This document shows, piece by piece, positions 57,249 to 64,000 of a DNA stretch of 64,000 nt. The translations under genes and the position numbers were made by a program. How positions within the stretch are numbered: the stretch's first letter is position 1; each line of letters opens with the position of its first letter. Below the pieces are notes generated by a model. The model saw nothing but the letters and a program-made list of their open reading frames with translations, had not been told where the DNA came from and searched no databases. Origin of the DNA: MAG-120802 sp964521265 (lineage in GTDB: Bacteria > Actinomycetota > Actinomycetes > Nanopelagicales > Nanopelagicaceae); the NCBI GenBank assembly GCA_964521265.1, contig CAZFQY010000001.1, positions 40,368-104,367 on the forward strand, read 5' to 3'.

Positions 57249-58872
57249 GGTTAATCGCAGCTTTAATCAAGCCACTAAAGAGCGGATGAGGATTGGTCGG
57301 GCGTGAACGAAACTCTGGATGCGCCTGCGTTCCGACGTAATAAGGATGGATATCTCTAGGTAATTCAACAAACTCCACAAGAGAACCGTCAGGCGAGATA
57401 CCACTAAAGACTAAACCAGCCTTACCTATTTCTTCACGATAGCTATTGTTCACTTCGTAGCGATGGCGATGCCGTTCTGATATCTCTTCTGCGCCATAGG
57501 TTTCAGCAACGATTGAGCCCTTTGCCAGGATAGCCTTGTATAGACCTAGGCGCATGGTTCCTCCCATATCGGCCTCCCCCGCAACGATCTTCTCCTGACC
57601 GATCATTGTGGCGATAACGGGATGAGGAGACTCTGGATCAAACTCTGCTGAACTTGCCCCAGTTAATCCAGCCAAATTTCTTGCCGCCTCAATGACCATA
57701 CATTGAAGACCTAGGCATAAACCAAGCACCGGAATCTTTCTTTCACGTGCATATTTGAGCGCTCCAACTTTTCCTTCGATTCCCCGCACTCCAAAGCCAC
57801 CCGGAACGCAGATTGCATCTACATCGCCAAGTTGCTTCTTTGCGCCATCATCTGTTTCGCATTCATCGCTTACAACCCACTTGATTTCAACCTTCACATT
57901 GTTATCAAAGCCTCCCGCTCGGAGCGCTTCGGTAACGGAGAGGTAAGCATCGGGCAAGTCGACGTACTTGCCGACCAGAGCTACTTTTACTGTGCGCGAA
58001 GGATTGTGTACCCGATGGAGTAATTGATCCCAATCTCCCCATTCGACATCATGAAAAGGCAGCCCCAATCTTCGAACGATGTAAGCATCAAGGCCCTCGC
58101 GATGAAGAACCTTTGGAATGTCATAAATAGATGGCGCATCAACAGCAGCAACGACTGCTTCTTGATCGACATCACACATAAGTGAGATTTTCTTCTTTAC
58201 GTTTAAAGGTATCTCGCGGTCAGATCGTAAGACAACCCCATCTGGGCTAATTCCTATCGAGCGAAGTGCCTGTACCGAATGCTGGGTGGGTTTGGTTTTC
58301 AATTCACCGGATGGACCTATGTATGGCACAAGTGAAACGTGGAGGTAGAAAACATTCTCACGTCCAACTTCCTGACGGATCTGTCTTGCCGCCTCAAGAA
58401 AAGGTAGTGACTCAATATCACCAACAGTTCCGCCGACTTCCGTGATCACGATATCGATCTCCGGAGAAGCCATTGCTCTAATACGATCTTTGATCTCATT
58501 GGTGATATGAGGAATAACTTGTACGGTGTCACCGAGATATTCTCCGCGTCGCTCTCGCGCGATCACTCTCGAATAGACCTGACCGGTTGTCACATTCGCT
58601 GAGCCGTGGAGGTTTGTATCCAAGAACCTCTCGTAATGACCGATATCTAAGTCGGTCTCAGCGCCATCGTCTGTTACAAATACTTCACCATGTTGAAACG
58701 GGTTCATAGTGCCGGGATCTACATTTATGTACGGATCCAGCTTCTGCATAGTGACCCTAAGTCCGCGCGCTCGCAGAAGCCTTCCGAGACTTGAAGCGGT
58801 GAGACCTTTACCCAAACTTGAGGCGACTCCGCCAGTGACGAAAAGATGCTTAGTCACATGAGGGGCGGTCAT
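57238..58872 (-). CDS. pyrG: CTP synthase
   Basis: This 544-residue enzyme makes CTP from UTP, ATP and glutamine. The synthetase domain starts KHLFVTGGVASSLGKGLTASS, with DPYINVDPGTMNPFQHGEVF next; the glutamine amidotransferase has the nucleophile Cys in GLCLGLQ and the His-Glu of QAHPEFRSRP. Length is typical. It is followed by xerD as in mycobacteria (where a NUDIX gene lies between). A TAAGTT hexamer lies 8 bases before ATG 58872. Confidence 0.97.
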   Translation of the reverse strand: MTAPHVTKHLFVTGGVASSLGKGLTASSLGRLLRARGLRVTMQKLDPYINVDPGTMNPFQHGEVFVTDDGAETDLDIGHYERFLDTNLHGSANVTTGQVYSRVIARERRGEYLGDTVQVIPHITNEIKDRIRAMASPEIDIVITEVGGTVGDIESLPFLEAARQIRQEVGRENVFYLHVSLVPYIGPSGELKTKPTQHSVQALRSIGISPDGVVLRSDREIPLNVKKKISLMCDVDQEAVVAAVDAPSIYDIPKVLHREGLDAYIVRRLGLPFHDVEWGDWDQLLHRVHNPSRTVKVALVGKYVDLPDAYLSVTEALRAGGFDNNVKVEIKWVVSDECETDDGAKKQLGDVDAICVPGGFGVRGIEGKVGALKYARERKIPVLGLCLGLQCMVIEAARNLAGLTGASSAEFDPESPHPVIATMIGQEKIVAGEADMGGTMRLGLYKAILAKGSIVAETYGAEEISERHRHRYEVNNSYREEIGKAGLVFSGISPDGSLVEFVELPRDIHPYYVGTQAHPEFRSRPTNPHPLFSGLIKAAINRGK

Positions 58873-58894
58873 GGAGCGCTAACTTATCACCGAC

Positions 58895-60685
58895 CTACCC
58901 TTTTACTAAATCAAGCAACTCTCTAGCGTGCTCTTGGGCGTGTTCCGAGTCCTCGAGACCAGAAAGCATTCTCGCGATCTCGCTCTCTCGCTCTTCTCGA
59001 TCAATGATACTTACTGATGACTCTGTAATGCTTCCTGACGAGTCTTTAAGTACTCGGAGATGATTATCAGCCCAGATCGCGACTTGCGGAAGGTGAGTAA
59101 CGACAATTATCTGTGCGCTCTGTGAGAGCCGCTTCAACCTCCGACCAACTTCAAGCGCAGTCTTGCCGCCGATACCTGCGTCGATCTCGTCGAACAAATA
59201 TGTTCCTCGCGGAGAAGTTGCTGCAACGACAACTTCCAGGGCAAGCATCAAACGTGAAAGCTCGCCGCCACTTGCTGCTTTTGATATCGGCAATAACTCT
59301 CCACCAGAATGAGCAGAGAAGAGCATCTCGATCTCATTTAATCCATATTGGGTGAATTTTGAAGGAGGCGTCAGGCTTCCCTTGGATTGCGAGACTTCGA
59401 CTTCGGTAACAGAGCAATTAAACGAAGACTTCGGCATGGCAAGTTCTCTAAGTTCTTTTGTTACCTCTTCGTCCAATCTTTTAGCACTCTCTCTTCTGAT
59501 TACAGTTAAGGCCTTCGCCGCCCCTATCAAACGAGAAAAGATTTCTGATTGCTCAATCTCCAATTCTTCAATCCGACTCTCGCCTCCGGTCAAGTCCTGG
59601 ATGCGAGCTTTAGCCGTCTCTGCTAGTTTCAAAACGCTGTCGAGTTCCGCGTCCAGGTCACTCCCTTCGCCGAAGCGTTTAACAAAAGCCCTGAGCGCCG
59701 CACGTCGATTAAGGAGTTCTTCTAATCTCTTTGGATCAGCCTCTAAATTCTCTAGGAATGAACGTAACTCGCTCGTACCTTCAACAGCCTCAAATAAGGC
59801 GCTTTCGATGCTTGCTGCCGCTACCTCGATTGAACGGTCCTTATCCCTTACGGACTGAAGGGCTCTCCTAGCGATGCCGAGGCTAGAGTTTGCGCCAATT
59901 GTGTTGCCTTCCGCTTCATCTCCTTCTAGGGCCCCTAAGGCCGTAACAAGTGCTATCCGGATATCTTCAACGCTCTCCAACTTGCGAATCTCCATTTCAA
60001 TCGCCTGGAAATCTCCAACGCTCGGCTTCAACTTGCTGTATTCGGAAAGCAGCTCCTGCAAAGAAGAGATCTCTCGCTCCTTATCAGCCAGGGCTTTTTT
60101 GAGGTCAGCTATTCGATTTGAGATCTCATCATATTTCTTTAAATTATCTTGATAATTTTTCAGAGCTTCGTCGATCTTTGGGCCTCCAAATCGATCTAAG
60201 AGCTCGCGCTGCTTAGCACTCTTGGCCAATTGAAGAGTCCCATGTTGTCCATGAATATCGATCAACTCCGAAGCGAATGTGGAGAGTACAGATGCGGTTG
60301 TGGTAACTCCACAGAGCATTGCTCGGCTCTTGCCATCCGCATTGACTGAGCGAGATAAAAGCAAAGTGCCCTCATCTAACTCGACCTCGTGCTCAGTCAC
60401 TAAGGCATCGATTCTTGGATTTGTCCTCCCCGGAAGACTAAATCTTCCACTTACCACCAGCCGTTCCGACCCTTTTCGAATGAGATCAGCGTCGGTCTTT
60501 CCGCCCAATACCAACGATAATGCGGTAAGCACCATGGTCTTTCCAGCGCCGGTTTCTCCGGTGATTACATTTAGGCCAGGGGCAAATTCAATTGAGGCGC
60601 TGTCGATTACCCCGAGCCCCTTTATTGAGACCTCTTCGAGTCGGGTTCTTTCTTCGCGACTCGTCTCACTCACCCCGCCAGCCAT
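58895..60685 (-). CDS. recN: DNA repair protein RecN
   Basis: This 596-residue SMC-like ATPase acts in double-strand-break repair. It has IKGLGVIDSASIEF, Walker A GETGAGKT, the middle IDIHGQHGTLQL, long coiled coils (about 160-330), the signature region SGGELSRLMLALE, and Walker B YLFDEIDAGIGGKTA. ATG 60685 overlaps nadK by 20 bases; GTG 60673 is an equally possible start. In mycobacteria two genes (Rv1697, Rv1698) lie between recN and pyrG; here they are absent. Confidence 0.93.
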   Translation of the reverse strand: MAGGVSETSREERTRLEEVSIKGLGVIDSASIEFAPGLNVITGETGAGKTMVLTALSLVLGGKTDADLIRKGSERLVVSGRFSLPGRTNPRIDALVTEHEVELDEGTLLLSRSVNADGKSRAMLCGVTTTASVLSTFASELIDIHGQHGTLQLAKSAKQRELLDRFGGPKIDEALKNYQDNLKKYDEISNRIADLKKALADKEREISSLQELLSEYSKLKPSVGDFQAIEMEIRKLESVEDIRIALVTALGALEGDEAEGNTIGANSSLGIARRALQSVRDKDRSIEVAAASIESALFEAVEGTSELRSFLENLEADPKRLEELLNRRAALRAFVKRFGEGSDLDAELDSVLKLAETAKARIQDLTGGESRIEELEIEQSEIFSRLIGAAKALTVIRRESAKRLDEEVTKELRELAMPKSSFNCSVTEVEVSQSKGSLTPPSKFTQYGLNEIEMLFSAHSGGELLPISKAASGGELSRLMLALEVVVAATSPRGTYLFDEIDAGIGGKTALEVGRRLKRLSQSAQIIVVTHLPQVAIWADNHLRVLKDSSGSITESSVSIIDREERESEIARMLSGLEDSEHAQEHARELLDLVKG

Positions 60686-61532
60686 CAACTGGAAGCTTGA
60701 ACTTAGCCACCAGGCGATCGGTAAAGGCAACGTCCTCGAGGTGAGCTAGTGAAACGAAGCTATTTTCACTCGTTAGAAGAACTCTATCTCCTTCAGTTAT
60801 CTGAAATTTTCGGAGACCATCTGCAGACAAAACTCCAATCTCACTCTCAACATCAATAGCAATCTCCGAATCAGGAGAGACAACCATCGGGTCTGAGAAG
60901 AGTGCATGGGCAGCTAACGGAAGTAGAACAAGCGCATCCACATCGGGCCAAACAACCGGGCCGCCAGCAGAAAATGCGTATGCGGTAGACCCAGTCGGAG
61001 TCGCGCAAATTACTCCATCACAACCCCACCTTGATAGAGGACGATGATCTACTTGGACGAAGAGCTCAATCATCGCCTCTGTATTTCGCTCGACTGTAAC
61101 TTCGTTGAGAGCCCAGCCCTCAGCAACTACAGCATCTTTCCGAATGACCTTGTAGGCCAGGGTCATTCTCTTCTCGAACTTGTAACTCCGATTCTTAATC
61201 GCTGTGACTAGTTCACCTACCGAGGGCTTTTTGATCTGTGCAAGAAAACCAACATGACCTAAGTTAATACCGAGCACCGGGATGTCGCTGCCGTGCGCAA
61301 TCTCGGCTCCGCGAAGTATCGTTCCATCGCCACCAAGCACGAGAACTAACTCATGTTTCCTAATACTCCCCTGAATTTCATCAATCGATTTATTTTCGAT
61401 TCCTGGAATCTCTATTTCTGTCGAAGACCAGACCGAGATCTCCGCTTTTGCCAATTCTTGAACTACTTCCGTCGCCAATTTGTGCGCTTCTGGCCGAGAG
61501 GGATGAAGGACAAGAATGATGCTTCTACTCAT
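60666..61532 (-). CDS. nadK: NAD kinase
   Basis: This 288-residue enzyme phosphorylates NAD to NADP. The GGDGT motif (VLVLGGDGTILRG) is near residue 67, the NE motif is in ALNEVTVERN, and the conserved GSTAYAFSAGGP follows near residue 175. Length is typical for actinobacterial NadK. It starts directly beside the tlyA stop and overlaps recN, the conserved order tlyA-nadK-recN. Confidence 0.96.
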   Translation of the reverse strand: MSRSIILVLHPSRPEAHKLATEVVQELAKAEISVWSSTEIEIPGIENKSIDEIQGSIRKHELVLVLGGDGTILRGAEIAHGSDIPVLGINLGHVGFLAQIKKPSVGELVTAIKNRSYKFEKRMTLAYKVIRKDAVVAEGWALNEVTVERNTEAMIELFVQVDHRPLSRWGCDGVICATPTGSTAYAFSAGGPVVWPDVDALVLLPLAAHALFSDPMVVSPDSEIAIDVESEIGVLSADGLRKFQITEGDRVLLTSENSFVSLAHLEDVAFTDRLVAKFKLPVDGWRGE

Positions 61533-62321
61533 CTACTTTGGTCCCTTCTCTACAGCGATTCTTACTTCTTCCATAGTTAGCGCAGGCGCGCCTCTCTTCA
61601 ACCAGAGGAAATATTCCACATTTCCCGATGGTCCGGGTAACGAACTAGCTACTACCCCCATGGATCCAAGTCCAAGCTCAAAAGCACGCTCAGCGACTTC
61701 ATGCACGGAGCTGACTCGCAAAGCTGCATCGCGTACAACGCCCCCAGACCCTAACCGCTCTCGCCCGACCTCGAACTGCGGTTTCACCATCAACAGATAA
61801 TCCGCTTCCTTCGTTCCAAGAGCTATTAGCGAAGGGAGCACAGTTTTTAAGGATATGAATGAGAGGTCCGCGACGATCAACTCGGCTGGGGCACCGATGC
61901 TCTCGAGAGTCAGCTCTCGGATATTGGTTCGATCATGCACCTCGACCTTGGGATTCTTTTGCAACTCCCATGCGAGTTGACCATATCCAACATCAACAGC
62001 AACGACTTTAGATGCTCCTCGCCTGAGAAGGACATCAGTGAAGCCGCCGGTTGATGCTCCTGCATCCAAACACCTCCGACCTTCAACTCTCAGCGCCGGA
62101 AAATGGTCGAGCGCCCCTGATAATTTAGAACCACCTCGAGATACAAAATCGTCTCGAAGCTCTTCAATAGTTATCGAGTCACTATCTGAAACTCGCGTCG
62201 CTGCTTTTGTCGCAGGCAAGCCGCCCACTTTCACAAGGCCGCGATCAATTAAGTCTTGGCCATGTTCTCGAGAGCGAGCCAGGCCTCTGCGAACCAATTC
62301 AGCGTCTAGCCGTGTTCGCAT
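61533..62321 (-). CDS. tlyA: rRNA 2'-O-methyltransferase TlyA
   Basis: This 262-residue protein has an N-terminal S4 domain (RLDAELVRRGLARSREHGQDLI) and an FtsJ-like methyltransferase domain (FVSRGGSKLSGALD; LDAGASTGGFTDVLLRRGA; VADLSFISLK; MVKPQFE). Mycobacterial TlyA methylates 16S C1409 and 23S C1920 and thereby makes ribosomes capreomycin-sensitive. The stop codon abuts nadK. Confidence 0.95.
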   Translation of the reverse strand: MRTRLDAELVRRGLARSREHGQDLIDRGLVKVGGLPATKAATRVSDSDSITIEELRDDFVSRGGSKLSGALDHFPALRVEGRRCLDAGASTGGFTDVLLRRGASKVVAVDVGYGQLAWELQKNPKVEVHDRTNIRELTLESIGAPAELIVADLSFISLKTVLPSLIALGTKEADYLLMVKPQFEVGRERLGSGGVVRDAALRVSSVHEVAERAFELGLGSMGVVASSLPGPSGNVEYFLWLKRGAPALTMEEVRIAVEKGPK

Positions 62322-62357
62322 AAACCCTCAATCCATATCAAGAAATTTTGCAGAGCT

Positions 62358-62519
62358 TTACTGCGCGTTAGAGATGCCTTCTACGGCAGCTAAGGCTTCC
62401 GTTAGCTCTCTATTAACTTCCTCAAACTTTGCGCCATGCTCCTCAAGAGGTGAAAGACCTATCTCATTTACTTTACGCTTTATCGAGGTGATTCGATCTG
62501 CGTTCTCCTGGTTATTCAT
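62358..62519 (-). CDS. Small conserved-position protein upstream of tlyA (53 aa)
   Basis: An open frame of 53 codons begins at ATG 62519 and ends at TAA 62358. Its start overlaps the stop of the Lys-rich protein gene (TGATG), which is the coupling seen at real operon genes here. The product is polar and likely helical: NNQENADRITSIKRK, then EEHGAKFEEVNRELTEALAAVE. Mycobacteria carry a similarly small gene (Rv1693) just before tlyA. I do not recognise a function. Confidence 0.65.
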   Translation of the reverse strand: MNNQENADRITSIKRKVNEIGLSPLEEHGAKFEEVNRELTEALAAVEGISNAQ

Positions 62520-62899
62520 CACTTACTCTTCTTGCTAGATGACTTGTTAGCGGCTTGATTCTTGGATGTTGACTTCTTAGCCACTTTTTTCTTACTAAGT
62601 GGCTTGACGCCTCCAGCTTTCTTCGTTCCGTTCTGCCGTGGAGATGCCGCCGAATTCTTGTTCTTCAAAAGCGACTTAAGCTCCATCACCTCACGCTCTA
62701 GGCGTTTCAAATCAGTTGCCTTCGCAAAACCCATTCTCGAGACATTCTTCTTGACTTCTTCTTCAATCTTGACTTTTATCGCCTCGCCACTCTCACGGGC
62801 CCAGGCATTTAGAGCGGCAGCTACTTCTTGCGGAGTTTTCTCGCCGCTACTGATTTTTGTGAGATAAGTTCGAAGAGCAGAAAAGAGATCATTAGCCAT
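62519..62899 (-). CDS. Phasin-like helical protein with Lys/Ser-rich tail
   Basis: This 126-residue protein has two parts. Residues 1-80 are helical (NDLFSALRTYLTKISSGEKT; TDLKRLEREVMELKSLLKNK, a coiled coil). Residues 84-126 are low-complexity Lys/Ser/Asn (KKKVAKKSTSKNQ), like nucleic-acid-binding tails of actinobacterial HU-like and phasin-like proteins. A granule or nucleoid role could be guessed; none is proved. ATG 62899 has TACCTT 6 bases upstream. Confidence 0.75.
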   Translation of the reverse strand: MANDLFSALRTYLTKISSGEKTPQEVAAALNAWARESGEAIKVKIEEEVKKNVSRMGFAKATDLKRLEREVMELKSLLKNKNSAASPRQNGTKKAGGVKPLSKKKVAKKSTSKNQAANKSSSKKSK

Positions 62900-62905
62900 G
62901 GTGAA

Positions 62906-62911
62906 AAGGTA
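62906..62911 (-). promoter_or_regulatory. -10 element for the Lys-rich protein gene
   Basis: TACCTT on the minus strand ends 6 bases before ATG 62899, within the 13-base gap after the SSB-like gene. It would allow the tlyA operon to be transcribed apart from the SSB-like gene. Confidence 0.45.
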
Positions 62912-62912
62912 C

Positions 62913-63215
62913 CTAAATTCGCTCTAATTCGCGTGCTTCGACTTGCCAACGGCTCGCGACTCCCGATGGGCTTTTCCAGAATCTCCTGCGCAGAACACCC
63001 CGGATTCCAACCCATTCCTCAGCTTTTAGCGAGAGCGCACGTCTTCTCAATTGAGACTTCCACGCTGCTACATCGAATGTATCGACACCATCCCGGTCAT
63101 CGCGATCAATCACGACCCTAAACTCCACAACGACGTCACCACTGGGAAGTTTCTTTTCAAGAGGCTCTCCGCTAATCCTTCCAACAAGATCAACTCTATT
63201 CTTATAACTTGCCAC
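62913..63215 (-). CDS. Short SSB-like OB-fold protein
   Basis: This 100-residue protein has the single-stranded DNA-binding OB fold: NRVDLVGRISGEP, VVEFRVVID, DTFDVAAWKSQL, then VGIRGVLRRRFW. It has no C-terminal acidic tail, so it lacks the usual partner-binding DDDIPF end and is probably a second SSB-type protein rather than the main one. GTG 63215 has GGAGG 6 bases upstream. Its place, near tlyA, is held by a HAD hydrolase gene in mycobacteria. Confidence 0.82.
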   Translation of the reverse strand: MASYKNRVDLVGRISGEPLEKKLPSGDVVVEFRVVIDRDDRDGVDTFDVAAWKSQLRRRALSLKAEEWVGIRGVLRRRFWKSPSGVASRWQVEARELERI

Positions 63216-63265
63216 TTACGACCTCCACTCTCTTCGCTGAGGAGGCCCATCTTTCAAGATGAGGA

Positions 63266-64000
63266 TTATCTCTTTTCCTCTTCATCAATGATCTGTGGAT
63301 ATCGAGATACAAAATCTTCAGCCTCTTGATCGCGACCAGCCTTCAATAGGGCGTTGTAATAGGTCCTTCGAAGACGTTTGCTCCAAGCGGGATCACTTTC
63401 ATTTAGTTCTTTACATTTCAAAGTGAGTACCGCGGCATCAAATTGGCCCAGCGATTCACGGGCACTTGAAGCCGCGATCCTCATCTCGACTCTTCCAGCT
63501 TTGCTCAGCTTGGATTCTTCAACGCTCCCCGCGATTTCAAGAGCTTTTCTCGCATTTCCCAGAGCCGCTTCGCATTGTGCGATGAATGGCTCTAGCTCGA
63601 TAGATCCGGTTATTCGACTGGCGGCTCTAAGGTCTTTAAGAGCCTCTTTGAAGTGACCGGCACGTACTGCTGCCACGCCTGCGCGTTCCCGCACAATTCC
63701 CAGGCGACCAGCGCGAAAAGAAATTTCACGCCCATGCAAGTAAGCGCGCTCTGGGTCCTCTTCTAGGAATCGCTCTAAGGCAACTAGATGTCTTGCAACG
63801 CTCTTGGCATTGCTTGGAGTCAAGGATGCAATTTGATAAGCAATTTTCTTTTCAAGTTCTTCTCCCGTTATATCCGCGGGCACTGGAGGTGTTTCAAAAC
63901 TTCGTTGTCTGCGCTCTTCTTCTTCAGTTACCAACTTCTTAAGTGGACGACCTTCAGATTTAGGTCCATGAGATCTGGGTCTATCGGATCTGGGTCTATC
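63266..64000 (-). CDS. TPR-like protein, N-terminus beyond the window
   Basis: The frame is open to base 64000, so the protein is incomplete at its start; 244 residues are visible. The first 22 visible residues contain the repeat DRPRS-DRPRS and are basic and low-complexity. From about residue 50 the sequence is helical with TPR-like repeats (GVAAVRAGHFKEALKDLRAAS; AQCEAALGNARKALEIAG; YYNALLKAGRDQEAEDFV). A similar TPR gene (Rv1691) lies before tlyA in mycobacteria. The DNA coding for the repeat is a 15-base tandem unit (63972-64000). The function is unknown. Confidence 0.8.
   Translation of the reverse strand, partial: DRPRSDRPRSHGPKSEGRPLKKLVTEEEERRQRSFETPPVPADITGEELEKKIAYQIASLTPSNAKSVARHLVALERFLEEDPERAYLHGREISFRAGRLGIVRERAGVAAVRAGHFKEALKDLRAASRITGSIELEPFIAQCEAALGNARKALEIAGSVEESKLSKAGRVEMRIAASSARESLGQFDAAVLTLKCKELNESDPAWSKRLRRTYYNALLKAGRDQEAEDFVSRYPQIIDEEEKR

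Noticed and set aside
57238..60749. Several 60-170-codon open frames opposite pyrG and recN
   Set aside because: All are antisense to well-conserved genes and show no family features.
1..64000. CRISPR arrays, insertion sequences, prophage or toxin-antitoxin genes
   Set aside because: No regularly spaced repeats, transposase, integrase-like gene other than XerD, or paired small toxin genes were seen; base composition appears even.

Overview
The window is one stretch of core chromosome from a streamlined actinobacterium. G+C is moderate (roughly 45-50 % by eye), most neighbouring genes overlap by 1-20 bases, and there are no insertion sequences, prophage genes or CRISPR arrays. The gene set is actinobacterial: mIHF (mihF), mycothiol ligase mshC, PafB/PafC, GarA-like FHA protein, FtsR-like MerR protein, a cmk-der fusion and a helicase-motif-less PriA. 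Gene order follows blocks known from Mycobacterium and Streptomyces with many genes removed. The best guess is a small-genome freshwater actinobacterium of the Nanopelagicales (acI) type; this is inference. A run of 100 N marks a scaffold gap, so the source is a draft or environmental assembly.

Layout: (1) 1-16435: pyrimidine synthesis (carB 3' part, pyrK, pyrD, pyrF), mihF, gmk, rpoZ, coaBC, metK, priA, def, fmt, rsmB, rpe, hisE, hisG on the + strand; serB with a separate ACT-like gene on the - strand; then an ABC ATPase and ung. (2) 16462-24210: a bidirectional terminator, a purine permease with a structured leader, two membrane proteins, an alcohol dehydrogenase, thymidine kinase, apt, tRNA-Leu(GAG), an M20 peptidase and an aldo/keto reductase. 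(3) 24261-33562: phosphatase, DUF3090, a kinase-like protein and mshC (5' end lost in the gap), PAC2, metH, a HAD phosphatase and trmI. (4) 33586-42737: FKBP lipoprotein, pafB, pafC, tatA, tatC, a lipid kinase, helY, a 5'-3' exonuclease and lnt. The pup-proteasome genes that lie between trmI and pafBC in mycobacteria are absent. (5) 42753-49050: gcvP, a MerR protein, bifunctional nuclease, ftsR, garA, gcvH, pgsA, tRNA-Pro(GGG), all on the - strand. (6) 49085-64000: cmk-der, tyrA, aroH, an AT-rich intergenic region with three ATCGATAAAT repeats, rluB, scpB, scpA, a divergent parA with a small basic partner, then xerD, pyrG, recN, nadK, tlyA, two small unknown genes, an SSB-like protein and a TPR-like protein that runs off the window.

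Transcription signals share one pattern. About eighteen genes have a TANNNT (or one-off) -10 hexamer ending 5-7 bases before the start codon, with no Shine-Dalgarno sequence, which implies leaderless mRNAs. Genes inside operons instead use overlapping stop/start codons. Two divergent pairs (18716/18744 and 28451/28480) have outward-facing -10 elements 3 bp apart. Several convergent pairs share stop-codon bases, and only one classic hairpin terminator is present.

No defence system, biosynthetic cluster or mobile element was found. The best leads for new biology are the repeat-bearing region at 52482-52760, the parA plus small-protein pair beside scpAB, PafBC kept without the adjoining proteasome genes, the structured leader of the purine permease, the split ACT/SerB pair, and the two small genes upstream of tlyA.
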